Part shown: in pieces, positions 11,401-22,611 of the stretch | Position numbering within the stretch: position 1 is the first letter of the stretch | Layout of the letters: the number at the start of each line of letters is the position of its first letter | DNA from: Lepidodermella squamata | Lineage: Eukaryota > Gastrotricha | Assembly: GCA_047495785.1 (NCBI GenBank) | Contig: JBLDXI010000075.1 | Coordinates: 36,175 to 100,174, forward strand | Direction of reading: 5' to 3' | DNA: 64,000 nucleotides | The notes under the pieces: generated by a model | What the model was told of the DNA's origin: nothing | The model's input: only the letters and a program-made list of their open reading frames with translations | Database searches by the model: none | Translations under genes and position numbers: made by a program

Positions 11401-14064
11401 ATCCATGCAAAAGCCAACGCAGCACACCCAAGATCCATTGTTATGAATTTGTTGTTGTAGGGTTGATGACGAAGTTGGGCTTACGAAAGTGTAGGACGTA
11501 ACAGCTCGGGGTTTTCCTGTCTCATTACTGTAACAAGGTCATTGGGGGTCATTTTCCTAGGTAACTCGGTATACTGACCTGTAAGTTCCAACCTCGCCTT
11601 GAAGAACCAGTGTCATAGTGGCGTTTAATTCGGTTTTGCTAACAATAACTGGGGACAATCGGCAAGGAACAGCCGTCCGAGGGCAAACCCCACTGATGGG
11701 GTCCGGAGGCTCATACACCACATACTGAAGAGATTAGCAAAATGATTGAAGAAAGAATAAGAAAAGGTGACAATTACCGGAGGCTCTTCTAGAGTGGCGA
11801 TTTTCAAGATTGTAGCATCAGGCCTGCCAGAAGGTGGTTTACCCGGGCCAGCTGGCCAAGTGATATCGTCCATTAGAAGCCCTAATTCTCGCGTCCACTC
11901 GCCAATCTTCTTCCACTGCCGATTTGGATCGAGATTGAGCACAGTAACTGCTCCCAGATCGGTCAATCCACTGTCGTCGAACTTCGAACTCACTTGGTCA
12001 AACATTTTCACTGGAGTCCTTTTGATCAGTCTGTACACAAGTTGGAAAACTGTTAGCATAAGTCTTGAACAGTGGATGAAGTAGGATCCTCGAGGTGGGG
12101 GAACGTGTGGGTATTTTCAGCCCAGAATTTATCTAACCAAAAGGTCTCCCTGTGGTTTTTTGGGTTTTTTTTAGCAGGAACTCTCGAGGAGTACGGTACC
12201 CCTAAAGTCCGGTACTTCGCACACTGGTCTTGAAAAAGAAGGTTGGAGTGAATAAGTGTGAACTGTTTGCAAAATATGGCATTTTCTGTTAAGATTAGAG
12301 GGAAATACCGTTAGACAACCTCAATAGGTAGCGTGGCCGAGTGGTCTAAGGCGCTAGATTTAGGCTCTAGTCTCTTCGGAGGCGTGGGTTCGAACCCCAC
12401 CGATGCCATCATTTTTGCTGGGAATGTCCTTATTGCTGTTGCGCTTTTAATGGACCTAATTATGAAATAGCCAAAACTAATGGCAGCGGTGGGGTTCGAA
12501 CCCACGCCTCCGAAGAGACTAGAGCCTAAATCTAGCGCCTTAGACCACTCGGCCACGCTACCTATTGAGGTTGTCTAACGGTATTTCCCTCTAATCTTCA
12601 AAGTGCCCCATGTTCCACATCTAACCGTTAGAACACACGGGTTCGTACATCAAGCGCACTGTTCGAAGTTCGATCCTTTCCATAATTGAGAATTCCATGT
12701 AGGTAAACTCTAAAACCCTATTTCAATTCACTTTTGACCTAAAATCTCCTCTACATCCCGAGAAAGGGCTATCCTAAAAATCGCAACTTCTCTCTCCGTG
12801 AACGACCCCACTTAGAAAGGACTTACTTATGAAATGTTTCGCCCCATCTCCATTTCTTTAGCGCCGAGCCATCGCACGGTATGCGCGGCGCAACTCGATC
12901 GATCGTAATATTCGGCATCTGTACAAACTTCTCCATCGCATCCGACCACAACTTGGTCGCCGCTTTCAAAGCTTCATGCTGAACAGCCAGCGTTGTATTG
13001 TACGTAATCGCTATCGTACCAGGTATAAAATTCATCGATGGCGTCGACCGTTCGCCAGAATCGCCGAGAACTGGCTTGGCACATATCCATAAATACTCGC
13101 CGCTTGTCATTCCCAACATTCGAGCCTCCTCGAAAATATCGTTCGAAGCGCCATGGTCTGCGAATAGCACGACAATACGGGTGTCAGTGCTGTCGCGAAG
13201 GTCCATCAACTCGCCCCGTATGACGTCACGTGACGAATTGGCTAATTTTACCACGCGAATGATACGCGATGACATATGCGATTGGTGCGAATCGAACGAA
13301 AATCGAGTGTACCGATTATCCTCAGAATTGACAAGGTCGCGCAGTTCATTGATAAAGTACTCATTCCCGGCAGTTTGGCTCGAAACCAGGATTGAAAACC
13401 GCCGCCATTGATATGTTGATAGAAACGCGAAAATTGCATTGGCTTGCGCTCGAGTGGGCGGAGCGATCAAAAATCGGTAATTCGTCGCGCTATTCGTTGA
13501 GGAGTCTTCAATTTCGTTCGACAAGCTCGACCAGGCAATTGTCGGTATCCCAGCTGTATCGGCTAGGGTTGTTATGAAATTAGCGATTCGAGTCCCGTCA
13601 TCGCTTTGAATTGACTTATCGACCAGAATGAACATTGCATTGATACCCTCGGCGGCTCTTGAGCAGAATAAGTTTTGAGTCAGCTCGCCTAGGGACACTC
13701 CATTTGCGTAGACCGGGTTAACCCGAAGCCGGTAAGGTACCGATGGGTAATTGGTTTGCTTCCGAGTGGTTGATGTTGATGAGGTGAAATTTGCAGTTGA
13801 TGACGTTGGGGATACTTTGTTCATGGTGGAAGATGTTGAACCTTTGCCAGCTGTAGTTCGTCTCGCTTGGTTGACTGCGAGAAATTGGCGCAGTTGTTCA
13901 CGCGTTTTTGAGTCCGTCAACGATTGGCTGGGCAAGACGAAGCCTATTGTCACGGTGACAGGCTGGCCTTGAGTCTGGGCTATAGCTGCTTGTTGATGGA
14001 GCGGCATTTGAGCAGTGGTGGCAGTGATGAGCGTCGAAATTGTCAAAACCGTTGATAGCTTCAT
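8413..14064 (-). CDS. NMDA-type ionotropic glutamate receptor, GluN2-like subunit
   Basis: Eleven minus-strand exons (14064-12827, 12030-11778, 11724-11579, 11527-11187, 11135-10971, 10682-10525, 10474-10251, 10201-9781, 9527-9373, 9322-9152, 8977-8413) splice in frame to 3837 nt, 1278 aa. Order: signal peptide ([18 protein letters not shown]), amino-terminal domain to about 410, S1 ligand-binding half ([26 protein letters not shown]), M1 with FLEPFS and FEYFSPRG, pore loop near 733, M3 SYMANLAAFMI spanning a splice junction, S2 ([32 protein letters not shown]), M4 near 935-960, and a long His/Ser/Gly-rich cytoplasmic tail ending ETNL, a class I PDZ-ligand pattern. FLEPFS and DAFIYDA(A/T)VL(N/E)Y are GluN2-like. 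The pore has FKAA where vertebrate GluN2 has FNNS. The start at 14064 was chosen for its signal peptide. Confidence 0.92.
12327..12408 (+). tRNA. tRNA-Leu (anticodon TAG), acceptor mismatch
   Basis: An 82-nt class II tRNA with long variable arm; anticodon loop TTTAGGC gives TAG. Acceptor strands GGTAGCG and CGATGCC leave one G-A mismatch (position 5:68), absent from the partner copy at 12481, so this copy may be the weaker one. It is antisense to the surrounding receptor gene. Confidence 0.85.
12481..12562 (-). tRNA. tRNA-Leu (anticodon TAG)
   Basis: The inverted partner of the tRNA-Leu at 12327, with a fully paired acceptor stem (GGTAGCG/CGCTGCC), anticodon TAG, long variable arm and T loop TTCGAAC. 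It is on the same strand as the host receptor gene, within its first intron. Confidence 0.92.
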
Positions 14065-14139
14065 CGCTGAGTCGAAATTCGAGTGTAGAGCGATATTTGA
14101 AGTTCTATCATGAAATGTGTAACATTCTAGCCCATTCAT

Positions 14140-16554
14140 AAAATAATCATCGAAATCAAAAAAGTAAAATCGAACATAGGCACAGGGAAGATCGCAAAAG
14201 CGGTGTCACGTGTAATAAAGGGAGGATTGGGTCATCCCCCATTCCTAACACAATTTCTACTACGAATCCGGAAATTTTAGAATTTAATTTAATTTAATCA
14301 ATCAATTCTAAGAACTGTACGTTGTTAAACAATCGATTAATTTGAAAAAAAACCAAGATTGGTGATTGTTGGATTTTTGGAATGATGCGAGGACATCATA
14401 ATAATCATGAATTATTCGTTCGCCCAAAAATTCATTCTCAAAATGTTCGGCAGTTTCATAATTAATCCCAACAATTTAAATAAAATTCCTTGAATTTGTT
14501 GGCGAGAAGGCTTCCTCATGACGTCGATAACAAGGCATTAGTTGAATATTATTTGAAAAATTATTCGCAAAATTACGTTATAAATATTTCGCGTGCGATA
14601 TTATGTTAAAATAGTAATGTTTAAGTAGGTCATCTCCAGGAAAATTCTGTTCCGCTAAAAAAATCAGTTAAAATTAAGACAGAGAAATAATTAAATAAAT
14701 TTAAATTAAGTTTAAAATTTATAAATTTCCTTATAAATTTGTCAAAAAATTGTGCACCCCAGCCTAAGAGTGATTAGTTTCCTCAACGGTTTTTAAACTA
14801 ACTAACTACTTGAGTTGGAGAGTGAAAATTATCGCACCTGTTCGAGCGGGATGGGTATGTATTATCGGCTCGCTAAATAGTGTGAAAATCCAGGATCCAC
14901 GCATAGGTATTATATCACTGTCCACATGATGCCGCGCATTTAAATGTGACTCGGCCGCAAGTGGCCGCTGCCGCGCATTGCGCACGTGAGAATGCGGTCG
15001 AATTTCAAAATCACCGCACAAACACAACGGCAAAAGCCATCATCTGCGCGCGCGCGCCAATCAATGCGGTAGTCATCATCGTGCTTAAACTGGAATACAT
15101 ACCGCATTGTTGTTCTATCACAGAGCACTTTTCATCGGCGTAAAATTTTTTACCAATTATTTTGCATTCAGGTATTATTAATTCATATTTGCCCATCAAT
15201 AACAATAACAGAGGGTAAAATTTTAATTCTATTGTTGGCTGCTGGCCATATAATATTAAAACTGGAAGATAAAACTCACAATAAATATTTCGAAAAAACT
15301 TTACAGTAGAAAACAAGCATTATTACAATAGGCGACGATAATAGATCGAAAAATGCGCACGAGTACAGATTTCAAATCCCGTGAGATTGATTTGCAAACC
15401 GTGGATCAAGAATAGCCATAAATAATGCTAAATGATAATCAATAGTAATAATCATATGCATCTGTATTACGAAGAGGAATGTTTTTTGTGTTCAATAAAC
15501 TATAGTAAATTCGAAAAGAACAAAGAACAATTGAGACTGTATTCAGCATCGTAATTAAGAAAAATATCGAAAAATTGAGAAGCAATTCGTCACAATTTTT
15601 TGTTTGCCAAAATAATTGCCTTGAAAATTTGATCAAGGTGGAAAACCTTCACTACAAAGAGTGAAAAAGGAATTTATTTGGTTAATTGTAAATTAAATAA
15701 ATGATTGGAATGTTATTGAGTTATAAAGCAAGTGAACATTTGCGGAAATGCGTTGACAATATAACTATGAGCGCGATTTTGGTGTCGACTTTGTTGACTG
15801 ACGATATGTATAACAATGATGAGGATGACAATAATTGCCATGATTGGCAAGGCATACACGGATCCTGTTCGTATACTTGTATGTATATATCAGAGGCCAA
15901 TTTTCATACATTATCGTCAAGTTTATTTCTGAAAATGACGCGCGCAATTTTAGCGGAATAATTATTTGCGGCGACACCAGGCGCGCGCGCGCGCGCGCAT
16001 TAAGGCGGTAGCAGTAATAAATATAGCAATAAGAATAAATCATGTGAAAAGCGCGCACACTTTGCATTTGATATATTATTATTGTAGATAATTTTATATT
16101 ATGGCACTGATGACAAGTGCGCGCGACTTATCGCCGCGCTCGCCCAGTCACCATGCGAGGCCACTTCATTTCGGCAGCTCCCGCAGCCATGAACGCCCTT
16201 TATATTGTGGTAATCCGCGAGTAATAAAATAGTCTTTATTATTGTAAACATTGGTAATCCCTATTTAAATGATATTTATAAGCGAATAGCAAATTCATGA
16301 TCATAATATTAATATAATTGCGAAAAAATCGATTCTTTCATTCTTTGATCACATGATTATTTCTCGATATCTGTCTGAGATTCTGAGTTCATAGTCCCTT
16401 GGAGCTTGAAGAGTAAAAGATTTTCAAGTGAAATGCTGACATATAGGAAAGCAGGAAACTCGGAATCTGGAACAGCTGCATGATCCTATCCTTGATTTAC
16501 TGCTCAGAGCTGTTCACATTATAACCTCTGAAAATCAGATATATATGCAGCCGA
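14140..16554. other. AT-rich intergenic region upstream of the NMDA receptor gene
   Basis: About 2.4 kb with no convincing coding sequence; short open frames lack domains. It probably contains the receptor promoter. A GC dinucleotide run at 15981-15998 and a shorter one near 15047-15058 stand out in otherwise AT-rich DNA. Confidence 0.5.
15981..15998. repeat. (GC)9 microsatellite
   Basis: Nine consecutive GC dinucleotides. Such alternating purine-pyrimidine tracts can adopt Z-DNA; here it is simply noted. Confidence 0.9.
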
Positions 16555-16627
16555 GACTCCGTAGCTCAATTGGCAGAGCGTCTGACTCCAGATCAGAAGG
16601 TTGCGTGTTCAAGTCACGTCGGGGTCA
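16555..16627 (+). tRNA. tRNA-Trp (anticodon CCA)
   Basis: A 73-nt cloverleaf with acceptor GACTCCG/CGGGGTC, anticodon loop CTCCAGA (anticodon CCA) and T loop TTCAAGT. All stems pair with one T-G wobble in the acceptor. Confidence 0.9.
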
Positions 16628-16677
16628 AACATTTTTGTCAATTTCTACAAGAGGTTTTTTTTATCAAGATGTCGACT

Positions 16678-16790
16678 TATGTGTGCCAAAATGATTCATC
16701 AAGAGTTTTTGCTTTTTTGGTCACTTGACCAGTTCTCCACTAGTCAAGAGCTTTATAAGAAGTACGGCGTCTGACAGTTGATTCAGGGCT
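16678..16790 (+). repeat. dispersed repeat, copy A
   Basis: Shares TGTGTGCC(A/G)AAATGATTCATCA, (G/C)ACCAGTT and CTTATAAGAAGTACGG-type blocks in the same order with 59568-59690, more than 40 kb away. The family is unknown; it may be part of a short interspersed or foldback element. Confidence 0.7.
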
Positions 16791-18506
16791 TCTATTTCAA
16801 CCCAATTGACCTGTTCTTCAATTTCGACGGGGAAAATAGGGAAAATATAGGTCCAACCTTCAGCTCGGCGCTCCTTTAATTCAAATTTCCGGCCCCAATG
16901 CTACGCTCAAATAGGTGCGGCAAGAGTCGAAGCCCGACCTTGATCATCAAATAACAGCAAGCCGAAAACTTATACCGGCGTCCGTTGGCGCTGGATGGTT
17001 TTTCAGTGCGGCCCGAAAAGTGAACTGTACATGTAAAATGTAAAATTGATTGTCTAAATCTGACTGATTTTTCTGCCACGATCGTGGTTTATACAAAATT
17101 GACATGGTCTGGTATCTACCGGAGCATAACATCAATGATTCAAGGAACTGCATTACTCGAAGTTGAATAGACAAAATGAGCCCAAGGTACTAAATCCGAA
17201 AAAACGAGTTAAGCCTTGATGCTGCTTGGTTGGTCGGTAAACGTGACACCCAACCTTCCTTTCAAACTAATAGGAATTAAGCTATTACGTTTATAAGCTC
17301 CAGTTACGTTTATTATTATATGCGCCGCGCGTGAATGGCTCACTCCTTACGTAATAATACAGCGGTACTTCATCTCCATCGGATTTCTGAACAAATACGG
17401 CTCTCAAAATTGCTCTCAGGGCAGCTGTAGCTTAATTCTTCTTAGGTAGGGTGGCTGTTTCTACTGTAGAAGCCTTTTTGGGTCCATGTTTAAACGTATA
17501 AACTGTGTAAACTGATATGATATAGAAACTGGGTGCCAAAGACACCGATTTCATTTCCTTTTTATTCATAGCATAGTTTCGGCCCCACACAGTGTTAACA
17601 GTGGTGGCCTAGATCGTTCATCTGGGCTTTTAAAAGTCTATGTCCACAACGTTATGGATTTTATTGCATTGCGGTCGCTCGGCTCCTCGTGCGATGTGTC
17701 GGAATCTTGACGAATTTTGACCGGATTTGTGGAGTGCCTCTTCCAGCCACTACTATTTTATACAGATAGGTCATCTCGCCGACAAACCTCCGTTTTGTTA
17801 GGGGTTGCAGGGTCACACCATTGCCGTAACGAAGCGTTGTTGCACGGCCTCAAGTCGTTGTAGCATCGCTTCGCTGGCTGCGAACGTGTAGGCCTCCTGT
17901 ATAGATACATCAGCGTGAGGGTGATTCCTAAAACTCCAGTACTAAAGCCATGCTACCCAGCCTTGTTGTCACCCAGTTTCTACATCAAGTATAAACATAT
18001 TTATGTAGTTTATACGTGTACCCTTCAACCCAAGAAGATTTCTACAGTAGAACAGCCACCATACATTTTTCATGTAACCAACGTCTTTTTCACATAATCA
18101 CGTGGAATCTGATTCACGTTTTGAGTATGTATCACGTTTACGGACCAGCTAAGCGGAGAGAAAGTTTAAGAGCAATTTCATCGTTTTTTATCATTTCGTG
18201 TTGGCGAGGCGCATTACAACAATTTGAACGACGGGGAGAGCGAGAAGTTAAGTAGATTCCGTTACGAGCGAACTGAAAGCCAGAATTTCGCGAATGAAGG
18301 CCCTCATTTTAGACTTATCACGGGCTGTCTCTTCAAACCCTTTTGGCCTGCTTAACGTTCTCTGTCAGCCCTTGGGTGGGGTCCATAAGTATACTCTCTT
18401 GACTGAGTTTCCATCATTCATTCTGAGTTCATTCCCAATTATTGTTTAGCCTGATTAATTTACTAATAATTTCATCTGGTTAAATATCTCTGATCGGCGT
18501 AGCATC
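16791..18506. other. intergenic, no gene recognised
   Basis: Only short open frames without domains. The last few hundred bases should include the promoter and 5' leader of the following receptor-like gene. Confidence 0.45.
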
Positions 18507-19545
18507 ATGGCGAAACTGCACCTGGCCGTATTTCTAGCGATTATCTGTCAAACATTAGCAATCAGTAAGGCACTTACAACAATGATACTTGTAGGAGAGG
18601 TACCCTAGTAAATACTCCAGATCACTCGCTTACTTTCAAGCTTAACTTGAGGATATAGAGTTTGGCCAGTGAATATTTAATAGACTACCTCATTAATCCA
18701 AATCTTGATCAAGAGTTCTCACGAATGCCCTGGAATTGGGTGCCTTTTCTTCCTGCTTGAAGTAATCTTATTTTTTCAGAATCTCCTGAGCGTGAACTGG
18801 GAAAGTATCTGATTCGCACAGCTGAAGAACAGGGGACAGTAGGACGACCTGTCTCAGATGCGTAAGCTATGCTTGCAATTTCCTTGTAACAAGATGATTT
18901 CAGTCGATCCTAACGTAGTTCTGAAGCTGTCAACGTAACTTTGACGCTCTATTTGGTTAAAATCATCAGCTTCGATGATTCAACTTACCATGCAAAAATA
19001 GCATCGAAACAAATGATGACGTGGAATGACCCAGCTCTGACTTGGGATCCATCTCGTTTTGGAAAAGTTGATTCTATCATTCTACCGGCCAGGAAAGTTT
19101 GGACGCCTGATGTCACATTTGTCAACAAGTTAGTTTGCTTTATTTGACTGATAAATTTGATCCTAATAAGTCTATTAAAAATAGCTTCAATGGCGGAGCT
19201 GCTGATCAGAAGAACAATTTGTTGGATGCTGATGTATCGGTTTCCCCTGACGGATCTGTCATTTGGATGTCTCGTCTAAATCACGAAGTACCGTGCATGA
19301 AAATATCCATCAATATATATAACTGCACAATCAAAGCTGGCTCCTGGAATTACGATAATTCGCAGGTGGAGGTCAATTTTGCTGAAGGCATGAACAACGT
19401 TAACATGGATTTCATGGAACCTATTACTCCGGGAATGGAACTGTTTGAAACTTCTGCGACGTACGAAGATGCTGAGTTTGGCGGGCTCATTTATCGCACG
19501 TTCTCATTTACATTTCGGATCGGTGCATCTCATATCCGGGAATGA
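18507..19545 (+). CDS. Cys-loop receptor ectodomain without membrane segments (acetylcholine-binding-protein-like)
   Basis: Four exons (18507-18564, 18780-18861, 18919-19128, 19185-19545) join in frame to 236 aa. A signal peptide (MAKLHLAVFLAIICQTLA) precedes a ligand-gated-ion-channel ectodomain: WNDPALTWDPSRF, ILPARKVWTPDVTFVNN, and GSWNYDNSQVEV with the loop-B tryptophan. The Cys-loop is unusual: C-M-K-I-S-I-N-I-Y-N-C has only 9 residues between cysteines rather than 13 and lacks FPFD. The protein ends SFTFRIGASHIRE, just where M1 should begin, and no membrane segment is found in the next 1.4 kb. Its length matches the soluble acetylcholine-binding proteins of molluscs. No vicinal cysteine pair is seen in loop C. 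A decayed channel gene is the alternative. Confidence 0.72.
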
Positions 19546-19826
19546 AAAAGTTCCAGGTTCCAACGGATTGAACATTTGTCGCCCCATTTCTGGTTTCGGC
19601 GGGAACCTCCTTATCTGGATGGTTTTTATATTTTACATTATTTTTTAGAATAAAAATACTTAGTAATTATAAGTAAACTAAATTCTAATTTCTATTTAAT
19701 AAAAGCTAAAACTGCAAAAAATTCGATTATGCCTGAAATTGGGCTGTTTACACAGACTGACATCAGCGAAGAATCATAAGCGCCAGTAAAATTGTGGAGG
19801 ATGGGCTCGTGATCTTTTTTCAACCC

Positions 19827-19898
19827 GGCCTAGTGGCCTAATGGTAAGGCGTCGGCCTCCGGAGCCGGAGATTGTGGGTTCGAGTCCCATCTGGGTCG
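19827..19898 (+). tRNA. tRNA-Arg (anticodon CCG)
   Basis: A 72-nt cloverleaf: GGCCTAG/CTGGGTC acceptor with two G-T type pairs, anticodon loop CTCCGGA (anticodon CCG), T loop TTCGAGT, discriminator G. Nearly identical to the copy at 26216. Confidence 0.88.
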
Positions 19899-19969
19899 CT
19901 ACTTTTTCCCCTCCTTATTCACCGCACTGGCTCTTCTCGGAAAAGCAACGATTTGCCTCGCCATCAGCC

Positions 19970-20048
19970 GGCTTAGTAGATTAGTGGTGGAGCATCTGTC
20001 TTGTAAAAAGAAGGGCACGGGTTCGATGTTCGATCCCCGTCTGGACCT
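19970..20048 (+). pseudogene. degenerate tRNA-Thr (anticodon TGT)
   Basis: The anticodon loop CTTGTAA gives TGT, but the T loop carries a 7-nt tandem duplication (TTCGATGTTCGATC), the anticodon stem is mispaired (CTGT against AAAG) and one acceptor pair is broken. A copy of the same gene, damaged elsewhere, lies at 26357. Confidence 0.75.
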
Positions 20049-20093
20049 CGGCTTCTCTTTTTCCCAATTGAAAAAATCAGTCTTCAATTATGC

Positions 20094-20713
20094 GATGCAT
20101 TTTAGGAATTACAGTAATGGACTATATTCCCAACATCGATATCAGACTATCAATGTGTGGCGGAATAATTGAAGTCGGTAGATTAATTGAAAAACAACGG
20201 CTTAATTACCTAGGACATATAATAAGGATGGAAACGTATGTCGATGATAAGGGTGACCCGATACCACCGGGGCCAGTATACGACCTTTACAGGTGGGTAG
20301 CGCCTAAGGAATGGCAGAGACCGGTGGGGAGACCTCGAACTAGGTGGCTAGATTCGGTAGAAAGAAGTCTGAGGAGAGTGGGTCTTACAACCGAAAATAT
20401 AATAAGGAAAAAACTGACGGGTCCCGTGGCAGACCTCGTAAAGATGGTAGCAATATAACCGAAATTATCGAAATAACTGTTGACTGGACATTGACCGAAA
20501 CAACTGCACTAGATCGAGACGAATGGCGTAAAATTGTCGAGGCTTTGGAAAATTTTGAATTTTACAACAAAAGCAAGATACTTTCGGACGTGGGGGCGGG
20601 TGACTGATTCGTTTGGTTTGATCTGCCTTCGCCTTCCTCAAAACCCGAAAGGGTATAGGCACTCAGTCGCGGGGAAGACAAACAAATAAATCATTTTCAT
20701 TTTCATTTCATTT
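20094..20713 (+). mobile_element. 5'-truncated LINE with 17-bp target-site duplication
   Basis: The 17-bp sequence TCAGTCTTCAATTATGC flanks the element exactly at 20077-20093 and 20714-20730. Inside, the frame from 20090 encodes the extreme C-terminal part of a LINE ORF2 (LNYLGHIIRME, then GRPRTRWLDSVERSLRR), and the 3' end is a (TTTCA)-type simple repeat, as in RTE/CR1-like elements. The insertion lies between a degenerate tRNA-Thr and a tRNA-Met. It is only about 620 bp, so it is a dead-on-arrival copy, but the intact duplication suggests it is fairly recent. Confidence 0.85.
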
Positions 20714-20761
20714 TCAGTCTTCAATTATGCCATAAGATTAGAATCGAGGGTGACCACAAGC

Positions 20762-20835
20762 GCCTCCTTGGCTCAGTTGGCTAGAGCGCCAGTCTCATAA
20801 TCTGGAGGTCGTGAGTTCGATCCTCACAGGGGGCA
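20762..20835 (+). tRNA. tRNA-Met, elongator type (anticodon CAT)
   Basis: A 74-nt cloverleaf starting GCCTCCT, anticodon loop CTCATAA, T loop TTCGATC; matches the minus-strand copy at 3366. Confidence 0.92.
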
Positions 20836-20999
20836 GCTTCCATTTTTATCAACCAAATAACTCGTATTTGGCGAGCAGATTCAACGATCAAACAGAAACA
20901 GAACGATCACAAAGTTTGCAATTTATTAGTAATAGTAAGCTGTTTTTATTAATAAAGGAATCACCGAATTAATTATTGGTCATTTCAGTTTAACCTTTC

Positions 21000-22043
21000 T
21001 CACTCGACTTTATTCGAGCTGCTGTCGTTATGAACATAGGTCTCGTTTCCTTCCCGTCCAGATTTCTTGTTGCCCCAGATTTTCGCAACCTCTTCTTTCG
21101 AACCTGCGTACTCTCCCAGCAGCCAGTCCATCGGAAAATGAGCGGCCCCATAATTGCAGTCGAAATGTAAGTGATGCAGGGTGTGATAATAATCCCCAGA
21201 CCCTGGATAGAGATGTCCGTCATGGCCTATCCAAGCACCCATTGCACAATCGACAATAACCGCAAGAGGGAGGGCAGGATGAACCCCAAGTGGAATGCAC
21301 ATCAACGCAGCGCTGTAGTACAAAGTCGACTCCACTGGGTGCATATTAGTCCCCGAAAACGCAGTGATGTTGTAAGACTTATGATGTAGAGAGTGAACAG
21401 CTTTGTACAGAAACTTCCCGACATCCGGGATACGGTCCGTTTTCCATGGATGCATGACCCTGTGGATGGCCCAGAAGTGGACAACCCTCCAGTGAGTCAA
21501 CGTCAAAACGAGTATTACGTGAAGAAGCGGCTTCTCCATCACGGATCTTACCATAGGAAACGCTCCGATTGAATAGCAATGACATATGACGATTTCAATG
21601 CAAGCTGCGAAAACTGATGAAATAGTTGTGTAGAACATGTCGTGCTTCATCTGTGCGAATGACGGGTACTTCTGAACAATCTTGAAGTTGAACAGCTTTT
21701 CTCGGAGGGGGCCAAAGTAGAGCCAATAATCCCAGAATCCGCAGATGAGCCATGTTCCGATCAAGTTTCGAGCGACAATAGGCCACATCCACGATAGTTC
21801 GAAGGTCGCCCCACGACCAAAAGCAGGGTAGTTTTTGCCCTCATAGAAGTCGTAAATTAGGCTGAAGGCGATTAGAAAAGACCGGATCGCGGCTCCAGCG
21901 GCTGATATATGACCTGGTGCATTTAGAACAGGAGTTGCCTGCAGGACAGGTCGAAGCTCGGATCCTTTGAGCCTCAGTGTGCTGATGATGTGAGGGATTG
22001 GCCACAGCAGAGGCGTCACGAAAGAAGACAGCAATTCGGCCAT
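21000..22043 (-). CDS. fatty acid hydroxylase / sterol desaturase superfamily membrane enzyme
   Basis: A single exon of 347 aa with several hydrophobic segments and the histidine clusters of the di-iron membrane oxygenase superfamily: HFWAIHRVMH, HSLHHKS, and HTLHHLHFDCNYG near the C terminus. Members such as C-4 and C-5 sterol oxidases, fatty acid 2-hydroxylase and alkylglycerol monooxygenase act in the endoplasmic reticulum and oxidise lipid C-H bonds using cytochrome b5 or similar reductants. The spacing of the boxes (HxxxH, HxxHH, HxxHH) suits this family; the exact substrate cannot be told. The C-terminal tail is polar without an obvious retrieval signal. Start chosen as the first ATG, which gives a complete N terminus. 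Confidence 0.9.
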   Translation of the reverse strand: MAELLSSFVTPLLWPIPHIISTLRLKGSELRPVLQATPVLNAPGHISAAGAAIRSFLIAFSLIYDFYEGKNYPAFGRGATFELSWMWPIVARNLIGTWLICGFWDYWLYFGPLREKLFNFKIVQKYPSFAQMKHDMFYTTISSVFAACIEIVICHCYSIGAFPMVRSVMEKPLLHVILVLTLTHWRVVHFWAIHRVMHPWKTDRIPDVGKFLYKAVHSLHHKSYNITAFSGTNMHPVESTLYYSAALMCIPLGVHPALPLAVIVDCAMGAWIGHDGHLYPGSGDYYHTLHHLHFDCNYGAAHFPMDWLLGEYAGSKEEVAKIWGNKKSGREGNETYVHNDSSSNKVE

Positions 22044-22611
22044 AGAGTTGCGTTGGAGTGGTAGAGTGGTAAAGGCTTATCTGATGAGCTGAGCAGTGGG
22101 ACCCAAAAAAGATACGATAAGTTTATCTGTTTCAAGCGACCCGAGCTGATAGCATTTGTTGCGAAACAAGCAAGGTTGCAGCTAGTGTCTGTTTTCTCCC
22201 CGCTTTTTCCATGATATCGCTGACGAGAAAAGGCTGGACGGAAACAACCTTTCGCGTAATTTTCAGGAAGCAGCATCGAGAAATTATGCACCAATACTGG
22301 ATGATCGAAACAAAAATCACCTTCCGTTGGCGTGCTGCCAACCTTTTGCTGCAGTTCAGATTTTAAATTTTACCATGCATCGATTTGAGGCCATGAGTCT
22401 CCCAATATAACTGGACGAACATGAAAGAATAGCAACGAAAAAATACGATCAACCTTATACTAGGCTTAACTCATAGCGCCTAACATGATCGCTTTATTAC
22501 CCTGTTTGCTATTACCCTGGTCGACCAGACCGCGATGTGGTCGCTTTCGGACTTGAGTCATAACATAGACACGGGTATTTACATTTAAACTAATTATTTC
22601 TATACAAATGA
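22044..22611. other. intergenic, upstream of the hydroxylase gene
   Basis: No gene is recognised. Around 22436-22566 it contains blocks (ACGATCA..TTATAC, GCGATGTGGTCG, AGTCATAA) that recur in changed order around 23100-23300, flanking the LINE remnant. Confidence 0.4.

Larger units (their letters stand above)
12291..12598. repeat. inverted repeat holding two tRNA-Leu genes
   Basis: Arms 12291-12408 and 12481-12598 (118 bp each) are near-identical in opposite orientation around a 72-bp spacer. Each arm contains a complete tRNA-Leu plus about 36 bp of matching 5' flank, so the duplication includes sequence outside the tRNA. It lies in the first intron of the NMDA receptor gene. Confidence 0.9.

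Noticed and set aside
12311-12556. 81-codon minus-strand open frame
   Set aside because: It simply reads through the inverted tRNA-Leu pair.
12600-12665. possible further tRNA (GGGTTCG-like block)
   Set aside because: No cloverleaf can be closed; acceptor and D stems do not pair.
13038-13972. several plus-strand frames
   Set aside because: Antisense shadows of the amino-terminal domain exon of the NMDA receptor gene.
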